Positions 55,101 through 61,682 of a DNA stretch of 64,000 bases are shown here, in pieces. The translations under genes were made by a program, and so were the position numbers. The DNA is taken from contig NZ_WBOF01000002.1 in NCBI RefSeq assembly GCF_009569385.1, positions 620,001 to 684,000 on the forward strand, in the 5' to 3' direction. The notes below the pieces were generated by a model, which saw only the letters and a list, made by a program, of their open reading frames with translations, was not told the origin of the DNA and ran no database searches. The stretch is from Streptomyces kaniharaensis. Lineage in GTDB: Bacteria; Actinomycetota; Actinomycetes; Streptomycetales; Streptomycetaceae. The stretch's first letter is position 1. Each line of letters begins with the position of its first letter.

Positions 55101-55893
55101 CGAAGCCCATCGTCCGCATGGCGCCCCAGATCGTGTCGACCAGGGCAGCATCGGTGTAGTGCGCGTTGAGGGTGTTGTGACGGGCGGCGTTCCACTCGGT
55201 ATCGCTGAGGTGCGCCCTGATCTTGAAACGCAGACTGTCGAGGGCATCCCAGCGCGCGGCTGCCCGATCGTACGAGGCGTCGTCCTGGAAGGCGGGGCGC
55301 TGGGGTCGGGGTTCGAAGATGCGCGGCAGGGCGCCCCAGCCCGACCACCGCGCGAGCACGCTCTGCTCGTCCTCGGTGGCGGGCCTGCCCTCTTCTTCTA
55401 GGAGCCGCAGTTTCTCCAGCACCGCAAGGTTGGCCGCCGCGCGCTCCGCCTCACTGCGCGGAGCGAGGTCGTTCTGACCCGCGGCGCGGAACCGTGGGGC
55501 GGCTACATCTCCCGATGTTCCGTTCCCGGCTCCTTGGGGAGCCAGATCTCCTGCCCGTACACCAGCTCCTGCGCCTGCGCCCGCACCGACGCCCTGGCCA
55601 GGGCGCGCTGTTCCAGCGGCAGCTTCAGCAGCAGATCGTCCGTCAGCTCCCCGATCTGCTCCATCACGCGCAGCCCCAGGCCGTAGAAGTATTCCTCCTG
55701 CTCCTGCGGACTGCCCAGCTGCGCCAGCGCCTGGGGCCGGTATGTGCTCCAGTACTCCTTGGCCAGCCGGCCGTGTCGGTTCAGCTGCGGCATCGGTGGT
55801 CTCCCCCGTAGGTGCGCTGTCGGGATCCTGGTCGCTGGCAGGGTACGGCGCGTTCCTGGCCTTCAGCGTTTGCGCCATTGCGCCATCCCCCAT
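49126..55893 (-). CDS. Giant DNA methyltransferase-SF2 helicase protein (DarB-like)
   Basis: Up to 2255 aa. Numbering from ATG 55893: an adenine-methyltransferase domain at about 140-430 with SAM motif LEPGSGSGNF (270-279) and GNVPFG (335-340, variant of NPPY); an SF2/SNF2-type helicase with Walker A GAGKT (973-977), DEAH at 1133-1136 and motif VI QRDGRLERQGN from 1474; then coiled coils and acidic disordered regions. Similar megaproteins occur on conjugative plasmids, and in phage P1 DarB, where they protect incoming DNA from restriction. The start is uncertain: 55503-55793 is better coded by another gene in a different frame. No ATG, GTG or TTG lies in this frame between 55878 and GTG 55422, which would remove conserved-looking residues. 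Confidence 0.85.
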   Translation of the reverse strand: MGDGAMAQTLKARNAPYPASDQDPDSAPTGETTDAAAEPTRPAGQGVLEHIPAPGAGAAGQSAGAGGILLRPGAARDGADRGADGRSAAEAAAGTARPGQGVGAGAGAGAGVRAGDLAPQGAGNGTSGDVAAPRFRAAGQNDLAPRSEAERAAANLAVLEKLRLLEEEGRPATEDEQSVLARWSGWGALPRIFEPRPQRPAFQDDASYDRAAARWDALDSLRFKIRAHLSDTEWNAARHNTLNAHYTDAALVDTIWGAMRTMGFDGGSVLEPGSGSGNFISAAPQDTSHQIRMTGVELDPVTAAISRHLYPDAQIITAGLEDVRLPEASFDAVVGNVPFGRYQPYDPVHNKDRALSIHDLFVLKSLAATRPGGVVALITSRYTLDAKDSAARERMYELGDLIGAVRLPAGAHQAAAGTDVVTDVLFLRRRERGERRGSDRWLHAQEQVLPGHSEPVRCNAYFEDNPGHVLGGLRARLGQFGPELTVDGSGLDASQRLSEVAQDIAREAFENGRGATATAGEQSRALAIAPAGAAEGSLGLDEAGRPTIVEAGRMVPLDVHPDQYDRLVQLIVLKQQVLGLYAAEAATDAAGETPELAARRTQLREAYGAYRKSSPSLAKPRQTRTFTPKEARERAEAQGLTAVPDAWKWPTAYALIADDPDASLLFGLETWDDDTKTATEQKVLTQRVLEPRVLPERAQDPEDALALALEHDGGVLHLSRVAQLLGVDEAEAERQLGPLAFRDPAQDGAWEPRTRYLSGNVRTKLQQAQESAASDPAYEVNVVALQQVQPDDLSPAEIKAKVGAPWIPVDVYTQFLRDLGMPDAEVLYVGGTTWEVKGAQHGDAATSQWGTEKRSAGALFEAMLRQTDSAIKVTWRDRDGNVHVDEDATAEAAEKVTHLRDAFDDWIWNDEQRSVRLTRIYNDQFNNLVLPEHSAEPLTLPGAVSDWVMRPHQNQAIRQILSQPTNLLAHVVGAGKTATMAAGAMELRRTGMATKPCIVVPNHMLKQWTGEFRQLYPNAKLLAISASDLGASKRAKFMARIAGGDWDAVILTHEAFTRVPLRPETIQGYMDREIGNLRGQLDAAVGAGLSDRTVKQIENSIANAEARLKAEIDKTQGTGVFLEDTGIDYVFLDEAHEFKNLRTVSAIPGAAIEGSAKATKLHMVLDMLREKSTTGRVATLATGTPVANSVTEAYVLMRYLAPELLESMGLEAFDNWAATFGEVVSALEPDPKGGGYRFKARFSRFFNVPEMMRVYHTFADVQMAEDLNLPVPAIRSGKDNQRGESIVVDTTRAQREFLTSLKNQPWISEPGGVLKALGLGLRASLDMRLVGGEEEQGSKLQDVAEQVHQVWLANKDNVYPVSSKDPTAQPLPGALQLVFLDEGTPGSSAEHAVDLYADLRDKLAAAGMPRESIRFIHEANTDAKKERLFADCRSGKVAVLIGSTQKMGTGTNVQSRAIALHHVSYPWRPADMAQRDGRLERQGNLHMPEIPGTPDDVRVFYYLTAGTFDEFRLNALARKARFIAQVQRRSFNIREIEDIGDEAMNLGLLNALASGDPTILQHVEATAERARMQSLSRSWDRAHDRQAREIQDLTAFLDEADTALAAMRSALPKTTPTAGDAFAMTLGDQAHHERDKAAHALGAHLEAIARDTTLPRGRQIPLGTMGGHAFHAEIAYDRNANRLLKLRFPWGHVVPLGHREDRGVWHAQKVTTATGRGAVQSLEAFIARLGDDTKKLAAEVELRRARRDELVGKLQDKADNPYREHARSLEREERLLGRLVILNEKIAERSEQLQHAGGHASQESEAELAALQAEAADLERQIDDEHAVQRTAAEEAESAKPTMAGAAAEAEPTDTAPAPESQTTGRNEPPDHVVQGSSDAADESSGTTAKDETPAPAPQEAAPSREGTTMAIETSTAGPLTPGTGWEEPALFDDGLSDDEPSPISADRAAQPEGADVAAATTELPREQAKEEERVVAEAVARPDIPVEEPPAEAAEDIPDLEEPEKPAPDFGSLVHDDLQNSFGPARRYISEILSPEAADSVAREFDAHSASIAKMRAQLGLDDDDVPAMFKPAPEEVNHAQAAKGAFERVRAYMAQHYGRSESWAQVANVWAGPGRIQKALKEAAGDRYPEVSKDRRWREFFGGVARDTAEVVSKATSKLARTFETDRVAHKLLTTFATSAGNYAAKGRGDTPQAAPAAPAVASAQARNSGQIDLAARGMKPIANVAGPKTTPRQPDQPAPQTPTQVRGSGAEI
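55503..55793 (-). CDS. Small conserved-looking protein, 96 aa, upstream of the giant gene
   Basis: ATG at 55793 preceded by GGGGGAG. The coding signal is very strong (nearly all third positions G/C), while the giant frame across the same bases is poor. Sequence begins MPQLNRHGRLAKEYWSTYRP and ends with EIWLPKEPGTEHREM; mostly helical, TnpV-like in its HGRLxKEYxxxxRP start. It ends where the conserved part of the giant protein begins, in the -1 frame, suggesting coupled expression. Function unknown. Confidence 0.75.
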   Translation of the reverse strand: MPQLNRHGRLAKEYWSTYRPQALAQLGSPQEQEEYFYGLGLRVMEQIGELTDDLLLKLPLEQRALARASVRAQAQELVYGQEIWLPKEPGTEHREM

Positions 55894-56338
55894 GACGTCC
55901 GTTGATCTTGAGATCGTGCCACAGGATGCCGAAGGTCAGCCTGTTGTTTCCAGGGGTTGCGATGGCGAGCGTACTGCCGATTTTCCGCGGAAAATCGGCA
56001 GCCACCCTGTCTACCCCGAGCCCGCACACCGTCTGCCCGCCTGCCGTGGGACCTGGACGGTCCGGCAGGCGGGGAGCAGGCGTCACACCGGCGCCGGAAT
56101 TTTCCGCGGAAAATCCGGGCGCCTCACGACGGGCGCCCCGACCCGTCGGGTGACGGCCGCCGGCGCCGGCTCACGTGTGCAGAATTTTCCGCGGAAAATC
56201 CGAGCGGCCATCAGCCGGTGCGGCAAGCGACCGAGTGGCCCCGCACCTCCGGCCAGCGGGACGAACGGAGATTACGCACTGCGTTCGTGATCACTACCGG
56301 GCGTCCTCTGAAGGCAAGGGCTTCTCTCGCGCGTGGTG

Positions 56339-56584
56339 TTCTCGGACTCCCTCGACTCCGTGCAGAAGGTCGAGCAGCTCCTGCCCGACAACGACCGCGA
56401 CAACAGCTCCGTCGCCCCCTCACCCGACCTGAAGTCCGTGGTCTTCCTCTCCCGGCAGGGCAAGGACGTCGCCGAGCTGTACCGCCTCGACCTCTCCCCC
56501 GGCGCCACCCCCAAGAAGATCGGCTCCATCGCGCCCAACAGCCCCGGTGTGAAGTCCGAACTCCGCCTGGTCGCCTGGCAGTAG
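56339..56584 (+). pseudogene. C-terminal fragment of a TolB/WD40-like protein
   Basis: Reads VFSDSLDSVQKVEQLLPDND, SSVAPSPDLKSVVFLSRQGK and DVAELYRLDLSPGATPKKIG, then a stop at 56584. The SPDLKSVVFLS...ELYRLDL pattern is a typical propeller blade of TolB-like proteins. About 82 codons with good bias remain; the rest of the gene and its start are missing. It is wedged between palindromes 3 and 4 and keeps its own terminator, so it probably entered as a block. Confidence 0.6.
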
Positions 56585-56608
56585 CCCACCTGAGACATAT
56601 GCCCCCGC

Positions 56609-56646
56609 CTGAAGGCCTGGCTCACCGCGGTGAGCCAGGCCTTCAG
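56609..56646. terminator. 38-bp perfect palindrome after the TolB-like fragment
   Basis: CTGAAGGCCTGGCTCACCG followed by its exact complement: a 19-bp stem with no unpaired loop, 24 bases after the fragment stop. It touches palindrome copy 4 of the array. Confidence 0.75.
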
Positions 56647-56745
56647 ATTTTCCGCGGAAAATCCGGCACTCCACCGCGGCCAAGCCGGCTCACCTGACGG
56701 CGTCGGCGGCGCCGGACCGCACCGACAGAATTTTCCGCGGAAAAT

Positions 56746-57014
56746 CCGCCCGAGCAGCTACTTCCGCCAGCGACCGCCAGAACAAGAGAGTGCCCCTGGA
56801 ACTGAGGTACCGGGGTGCCTAACCGGGGGAAGACAGCGGCCCCGGTTCGCCCGGCTAGCGCTGTGACCGGGAACCTTCACCGGGTTGGGGCGGCCAGGCA
56901 ATAGGAAAGCTCGACCGTCTCCCGGCAAACCGCGCACCGTCCACCGTCCAATGGAGAACGACAGTGTGCGGCCAGACATGCAGAGGCGGCATCCCGTTCC
57001 TTCCCGCCAGCACC
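56746..57014. other. Intergenic stretch without a gene
   Basis: Between the last palindrome and the 3' end of the DUF4241 gene. No reading frame with host-like codon bias; no strong hairpin. Confidence 0.4.
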
Positions 57015-57755
57015 TCAGGGCGAAGGATTCCGGTCGGACGAGTGATATCCATCGGCCACGGCGACCGAGGCGATGACCCCAGTTCCGGTGCGCCCCAGCC
57101 AGACGACGGAGGGTCCTTCGGCGGGGAACGTCACGAGGTCCGCTCCGTGCCCCTCTTCGCTCGCGCGCTCGAAACGGTCATCGAAAAGACTTTCCGTGTC
57201 ACGGGGCTGCCGGTTGCCGGCTTGCTGTCGTCGCCAGAACTCGCGGAACGGTCCTGTCAGTGCGGGCCAGGCAGCGGCATCGGAGAAGCTCCCCATGTTC
57301 GTCTCGGAGGTGAACCCAATCCGGTCCCCAGGACGAATCGTCTCAATGTCGTCTCCGACACCGATGGCCATCTCCCAGCTCATTACGGGGGTCTCAGTAA
57401 TACACAGGCGGATGGCGGCTACTTCCCGGCCGTCGAAACGCTCGCCCATAAACTCGTATGGCGCTTGCGTCCAAGCGGCCTCCACCCGGTAGTTGCCAGG
57501 TGGGATCCGCTCCGCCAGTTCCCGGCCGACTCGCACCGTCAGCTCCGGGTCGTCATCCTCCGGCCATGGTGAGTCGACGATGAGACGGCCGCTGGGGATG
57601 CGGATCGTGGTCACTTCTCTCACTTCGGCGACCTGGACGAACGTCGTCGGATCATCGGGACGCGTTCCAAGCCGTGTCCCCGGTGTGAAAACCGCTTCCA
57701 GATACCAGGTCTCCTCGGGCCCGGCGGCAAGCCGGACATCTGCTGCATGGCCCAT
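57015..57755 (-). CDS. DUF4241 protein, 246 aa
   Basis: Start chosen at ATG 57755; TATCGT seven bases upstream and the lack of a ribosome site suggest a leaderless message. Contains the DUF4241 pattern: IPSGRLIVDSPWPEDD, ERIPPGNYRVEAAWTQAPYE, VAAIRLCITETPVMSWEMAI and IGFTSETNMGSFSDAAAWPA. The family is widespread in Streptomyces, often beside toxin/immunity-like genes, but has no established activity. Cytoplasmic. Stands alone between the palindrome array and an IS630 relic. Confidence 0.83.
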   Translation of the reverse strand: MGHAADVRLAAGPEETWYLEAVFTPGTRLGTRPDDPTTFVQVAEVREVTTIRIPSGRLIVDSPWPEDDDPELTVRVGRELAERIPPGNYRVEAAWTQAPYEFMGERFDGREVAAIRLCITETPVMSWEMAIGVGDDIETIRPGDRIGFTSETNMGSFSDAAAWPALTGPFREFWRRQQAGNRQPRDTESLFDDRFERASEEGHGADLVTFPAEGPSVVWLGRTGTGVIASVAVADGYHSSDRNPSP

Positions 57756-57827
57756 GCGCCGACGATAGTGGGTCGCAACGACACAGTCCGCGCGCCGGTA
57801 CCCCGGTGGCCGCACAGGCCCTGCTGA

Positions 57828-58260
57828 TCAAGACGCCACCAACGGCCGTCCACCCCAGCGGATGCCCTTCTCGCTGCGGATGCGGGCGCGTTCTCGGCGT
57901 TGGGCGTCGAGGACGTCGGGGTGGCAGGCGTTGGCGTTGCGCCAGCGCAGGTAGGCGTGCCGTCCGCGGGTATGGACCGTGTGGCTCGGGTGGTTCGAGT
58001 TGGCGAGGGTGAACTGCCGCGGTCGGCCGGAGTGTGCCCCGAACGGGTTCGCCCAGGAGGCGCTGGTCGGGGTGAAGCACATGTGGACGTTGTTGTTCTT
58101 AGCCCAGCGGAGCACCATCTTGCCGTTGTGGGCGGAGAGGTTGTCCAGGATCACGTAGACCGGGACGCCGTCCGGGCGGGCGGCCCCGATCTACCTGAGC
58201 GCGGCCAGGGTGTCGTCGCCGATCGAGTAATAGCTGTTGGAAGTAGGTGACGCCGTGGGT
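57828..58260 (-). pseudogene. C-terminal IS630-type transposase fragment (different from the 13-15 kb copies)
   Basis: The minus strand reads VILDNLSAHNGKMVLRWAKN, NNVHMCFTPTSASWANPFGA, RQFTLANSNHPSHTVHTRGR and ARIRSEKGIRWGG to a stop near 57828. An in-frame TAG near 58194 interrupts the preceding part (GDDTLAALR, stop, IGAARPDGVPVY). Matches the last 130 residues of a separate IS630 subgroup. N-terminal part missing. Confidence 0.75.
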
Positions 58261-58437
58261 GCGGTGGTATTGGTACTGCCTCGGCGCACGATCCGCTATA
58301 ATTGCCGGCCTTCATGATCCGTGAGCCTGCAAACCCTGACCGGCTCCGCCATCGCACCCTTCCGAGCTGAACGTCCCACGACATCCAACCGGCCGAGGGC
58401 CCGCCAGCACCAACCCGGTGGACCTACGCCGAGCACC
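58261..58437. other. Short stretch without a gene
   Basis: Contains AT-richer bases around 58284-58320 (TATAATTGCC at 58297-58306 resembles a -10 hexamer TATAAT) but no gene follows on the plus strand before the terminator. Confidence 0.3.
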
Positions 58438-58480
58438 GCCAGCGGGGGTACAGCCTGGAACTGGCTGTACCCCCGCTGGC
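58438..58480. terminator. Strong hairpin ending the replication operon
   Basis: GCCAGCGGGGGTACAGCC pairs perfectly (18 bp) with GGCTGTACCCCCGCTGGC across a 7-base loop, 4 bases beyond the stop of the DUF6009-type gene. Confidence 0.85.
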
Positions 58481-58484
58481 GTCG

Positions 58485-58889
58485 TCACGCCTTCGGGAGG
58501 GTTATCCCCAGTTCGAGCATGGCCGGCGAGGCCGGGCCGCCCTCGGAGCGCTCGGTCTTGTAGCCCTTGACGCCCGGGGCGACGGTGCGCGGGTCGACAG
58601 CCTCGGAGGGGGCGCCGGTGGAGTAGAGGCCTTCGGGATCCTGGTCGCGGTCGTGGGGCAGGAGCCAGAAGACGCGGCGGCGGAAGGTACCGGAGGCGCG
58701 GGAGGACTTGGCGTCGGGGCCGAGGGTCGCGTAGCCGACCATGCGACCGTCGCGGTGGTAAGCGGGGCGGCCGCGGCGGGTGGTGAGCCGGTCAAGGGAC
58801 TGGCGGACGTAGTCGAGGCCGGCGGTGTCTTCAAGCCAGACGAGGTCGGTTTCGTGGGCGAGCTCGGCCGGGTCGATCAGCGCGCTCAC
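58485..58889 (-). CDS. DUF6009-family protein, 134 aa
   Basis: GTG at 58889 overlaps the helicase stop (four bases). Contains DLVWLEDTAGLDYVRQSLDR, RRVFWLLPHDRDQDPEGLY and KTERSEGGPASPAMLELGI, which match the small DUF6009 proteins found next to replication genes in Streptomyces mobile elements. Short, soluble. Last gene of the prim-pol/helicase operon; it likely supports or regulates replication, on position alone. Confidence 0.82.
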   Translation of the reverse strand: MSALIDPAELAHETDLVWLEDTAGLDYVRQSLDRLTTRRGRPAYHRDGRMVGYATLGPDAKSSRASGTFRRRVFWLLPHDRDQDPEGLYSTGAPSEAVDPRTVAPGVKGYKTERSEGGPASPAMLELGITLPKA

Positions 58890-60481
58890 GCGTTCTGCTC
58901 CTCTGTGTCGTCGGTGATCAGGCCGATGCCCGGGTAGTACTTGCGGCTATTGGACAGGACCATCTCTTTGGGAGAGGTCATACCCAGTGTCTCCCGAACT
59001 CGTGCGGCGAACGCACGGCCGGATACGGGATTGGCGCCTTCGAAGCCGCACCAGCGGGTGTAGGCGCCGAAGAGCTGGGACTGCTCGGCGCGCATGCCCT
59101 CACCGGTGGCGCAAGACTCCTTGAGGAAGCGGCCGACGTGGTCCTCGGTCTCGGCATAGGCGGTGGTGGCGGTCTGGACGCGCTGGGGACCGGCTAGGTC
59201 CTTCTCGCCGGCGAAGTAGCGGCGGGCGCCGTCGATCAGCCAGGCGAGGATGCCCGGGCCCTCCTCGGCGACGAGGACGTGGGCCAGGTTGTCGATCTTG
59301 CGTTCCTCGGGGACGACCCGTTCGAACGGAATCAGCCGCATGCGGCGCCAGAAGGCGAATCCGCCGGTACCGACCTCGGGGCGGTGGTTGCCGAGCAGCC
59401 AGAGCTTGTGGGTCGGCTCGAAGGAGAAGAAGTCCTGGCGCATCCGACGGGCCTTGATCTTGTCGCCGCCGGTGAGGAGCTTGACCCGGGCCTCGTCGAA
59501 GCGGTCGCCGGGCTTGAGCTCGGAGCAGACGATGATGCGGCGGCCGTGGAGTTCGGCGAGGTCGGTGGGGTGACCGTCGAAGGTTTTGGCCATGAGGAAG
59601 CCGGGCGGAGCCGCGTCCGCGTAGTCGCCGAGGAGCTGGATCATGACGTCCAGGAGGACGGACTTGCCGTTCTTGCCCTGGCCGTAGAGGAAGGGCATGA
59701 CTTGGGCGCCGACGTCGCCGCTGATCGAGTAGCCAAGGAGCAGGTGCAGGAAGTCGCGGGTCTGGCGGCCTTCCTTGTCGTCGCCGAAGGTGTCGGTGAG
59801 GAAGCGGTCCCAGCGCGGGGTGGGCATGCGGGCGGGGGCCAGGGTGGTGGATCGCGAGTGGTGGTGGATCTTGGGGTCCGGCGCAACGACGGCGCCGGTC
59901 CGCAGGTCGACGACCCCACCTGGGGTGCACAGGGCGTAGGCGTCGGCGTCCAGGAGGGCGGCGTTGAGGACCATGCCGGGGGCGGACTTGGCCTGGGCGA
60001 GCATGGCGTTCATGCCCGAAGTGGACAGGGCTCGCCGGCGGTGTCGGCGAAGGTCGGTGTTGGTGTAGAGGCCGCGGGGGTCGTGGGTGGCGATGTTCTC
60101 GGCCATCTCGCCGGCGGCCCACACGACGGTGTCGTCCTCGTCGAGCTGCCAGCGGTGGGTGGCCCAGCGGTACCAGCCGATGCCGGGGACGTGGCGGTAG
60201 TCGCGTCCGTAGAGGTGGACGAAGAGTTTGGCGTTGCCGCGGTCGGAGAGGGAGTCGGGCAGGAGGCCGAGCGGGCTCGCCTCGGGGCCGCCGGTGGCCT
60301 GTACAGCGGCCTTCGGGGCTGGCTGGGGCAGGCCGGCGGGCGCGGTGTCGAGGAGGCTCTCCTGAACGACCGTGCCGGGCCGGGGCGGCGGGGAGGGGCT
60401 GGGGACCGGGGGGTACTCCAGGATCTGCTGGGCTGCGGCCACGGGATCGAAGACCGTCCTCTTGCGGGTGCTGTCGTTCAT
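58886..60481 (-). CDS. P4-type SF3 replicative helicase (phage/plasmid primase C-terminal type)
   Basis: ATG at 60481 overlaps the prim-pol stop (ATGA); 531 aa. A D5-type N-terminal region (WYRWATHRWQLDEDDTVVWA) precedes the SF3 ATPase: Walker A YGQGKNGKSVLLDVM (about 266-280), Walker B-like GRRIIVCSELKPGDRFDEAR (about 312-331), sensor motif FEPTHKLWLLGNHRPEVG. It unwinds DNA at the origin as a ring. Together with the prim-pol it forms a self-contained replication pair, as in satellite phages and integrative plasmids. Confidence 0.9.
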   Translation of the reverse strand: MNDSTRKRTVFDPVAAAQQILEYPPVPSPSPPPRPGTVVQESLLDTAPAGLPQPAPKAAVQATGGPEASPLGLLPDSLSDRGNAKLFVHLYGRDYRHVPGIGWYRWATHRWQLDEDDTVVWAAGEMAENIATHDPRGLYTNTDLRRHRRRALSTSGMNAMLAQAKSAPGMVLNAALLDADAYALCTPGGVVDLRTGAVVAPDPKIHHHSRSTTLAPARMPTPRWDRFLTDTFGDDKEGRQTRDFLHLLLGYSISGDVGAQVMPFLYGQGKNGKSVLLDVMIQLLGDYADAAPPGFLMAKTFDGHPTDLAELHGRRIIVCSELKPGDRFDEARVKLLTGGDKIKARRMRQDFFSFEPTHKLWLLGNHRPEVGTGGFAFWRRMRLIPFERVVPEERKIDNLAHVLVAEEGPGILAWLIDGARRYFAGEKDLAGPQRVQTATTAYAETEDHVGRFLKESCATGEGMRAEQSQLFGAYTRWCGFEGANPVSGRAFAARVRETLGMTSPKEMVLSNSRKYYPGIGLITDDTEEQNA

Positions 60482-61581
60482 CCGCGCGCCTCCCTGACGT
60501 GCAGGGGCTGCCGGGTGCCTGCGGCAAGGCCTGAGCGGATGACGGCGGAGCTGTGCCTGTCCTGAGTGGGACGGGCGGTGCGGGCGGCGTCCAGGAGGAG
60601 TCGCTCGGCGGTGGCGTGGGTGAGGTGGCCAGCCGAGACGAGGCCTCCTGCGGTGAAGGCTGCACGGTTGAGCTTGCTCGTGAAGGCGGCTCCCTCAGGG
60701 GTGGTGGCGCAGTCGGTTACGTCCTGGAGGACGGTGTCGAGGATGCGCTCGGCTCCTCGCTTCCCGCCTCCTGCTGCCACGACGGCCTGTCGGCCACGGG
60801 CAGGGATGGCCGGCTGAGGGGCCTGAAGGGGGCTAGGAGGGCTCTTGAGGTGTCCGGTGCGGGTGAGTTCCTCACTGAGCCAGTGGGGCAGCGGAGCGGG
60901 CGTTCTGGCCCCTGGGAGGGCCTCGTACGTGCCGGCGGCTGTAACGGTGCCGGGGGCGACGATGTAGCCGCCGTGCGCGCGGACGTCGACCTGCCAGGCA
61001 AGGGCTCTGCCGCTGGAAGAGCCGGTGGAACAGGTGAACTGACGGTGGGTGTGGTCCTGGTACCAGATGTGCAGGCCTCCGGAGGGGGTCCGCACGCGCA
61101 GGGTGTCGGCATCGGTGGCTGGGTCCGGGGCACCACGGAGAGCCGCCAACAGGGCGAGCGTGTGGTAGCCGTTCTCCAGGCCATCGAGGCTGACACCTTC
61201 GTGGATCGGGATGCCGGGCAGGATCCGGTCACGGGCCGGGACTGCGCTGGTGTGACTGTCCACGTCGATGACGACCAGGCCTGCCGGGCCGCAGGCGACA
61301 CCGGCACCGAAGTCGGGGTTGGCGCGCCACCAGGCGGTGATGACGTCCTGGTCGAGGGTGGCGGCGTGGAAGCCGTGGCACCAGCGACCGGCCGCGGGGC
61401 AGGGGCAGTCCGTGGGGGCGTGTCGGGCGTCCTGGCAGGGGTGGCAGTTGGCGGGCGGCGTCTTGCGCCCGGGGGCCAGCGGGTGGACGGGCCAGCCCCG
61501 GGCGGCACACCAGCGGGCCACGGCCAGTGAGTCCGGCTGGCGGACCGTTCGGTCGCTCCCCACGGCCTTCGGCGCCGTCAC
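60478..61581 (-). CDS. Primase-polymerase (Prim-Pol, AEP superfamily)
   Basis: Start placed at GTG 61581 with AAAGGGA eight bases upstream; an open frame continues 24 codons further but without a ribosome site. The 367-aa product has the Prim-Pol catalytic DxD in GLVVIDVDSH (Asp106, Asp108), preceded by ARWCAARGWPVHPLAPGRKT and a Cys-rich insertion (NCHPCQ...DCPCP). Later motifs are TPSGGLHIWY and VDVRAHGGYIVAPGTV. It synthesises primers and short DNA at the origin. It overlaps the helicase by four bases; iteron-like sequence (AGCGACCGAAC, minus strand) lies within its first codons. Confidence 0.9.
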   Translation of the reverse strand: MTAPKAVGSDRTVRQPDSLAVARWCAARGWPVHPLAPGRKTPPANCHPCQDARHAPTDCPCPAAGRWCHGFHAATLDQDVITAWWRANPDFGAGVACGPAGLVVIDVDSHTSAVPARDRILPGIPIHEGVSLDGLENGYHTLALLAALRGAPDPATDADTLRVRTPSGGLHIWYQDHTHRQFTCSTGSSSGRALAWQVDVRAHGGYIVAPGTVTAAGTYEALPGARTPAPLPHWLSEELTRTGHLKSPPSPLQAPQPAIPARGRQAVVAAGGGKRGAERILDTVLQDVTDCATTPEGAAFTSKLNRAAFTAGGLVSAGHLTHATAERLLLDAARTARPTQDRHSSAVIRSGLAAGTRQPLHVREARG

Positions 61582-61682
61582 GCTGGTCCCTTTCCCCACG
61601 ATCGGTAGCTGCTCGAAACCTTTGGTCGCTCGCTGCGTCGCTTGGGCAAACAACCAGGTCAGAGTGCCGGTGAGTGCCCGAT

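Larger units (their letters stand above)
55974..56745. repeat. Array of five 16-bp palindromes ATTTTCCGCGGAAAAT
   Basis: Exact copies of ATTTTCCGCGGAAAAT at 55980-55995, 56099-56114, 56184-56199, 56647-56662 and 56730-56745. Copy 1 sits in a larger perfect 28-bp palindrome (55974-56001). The sites are AT-rich islands in GC-rich DNA, upstream of the leftward operon, with close pairs spaced 83-119 bp; sites 3 and 4 are separated by a gene fragment. None noticed elsewhere in the window. Candidate binding sites for a partition, replication or regulatory protein. Confidence 0.8.
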
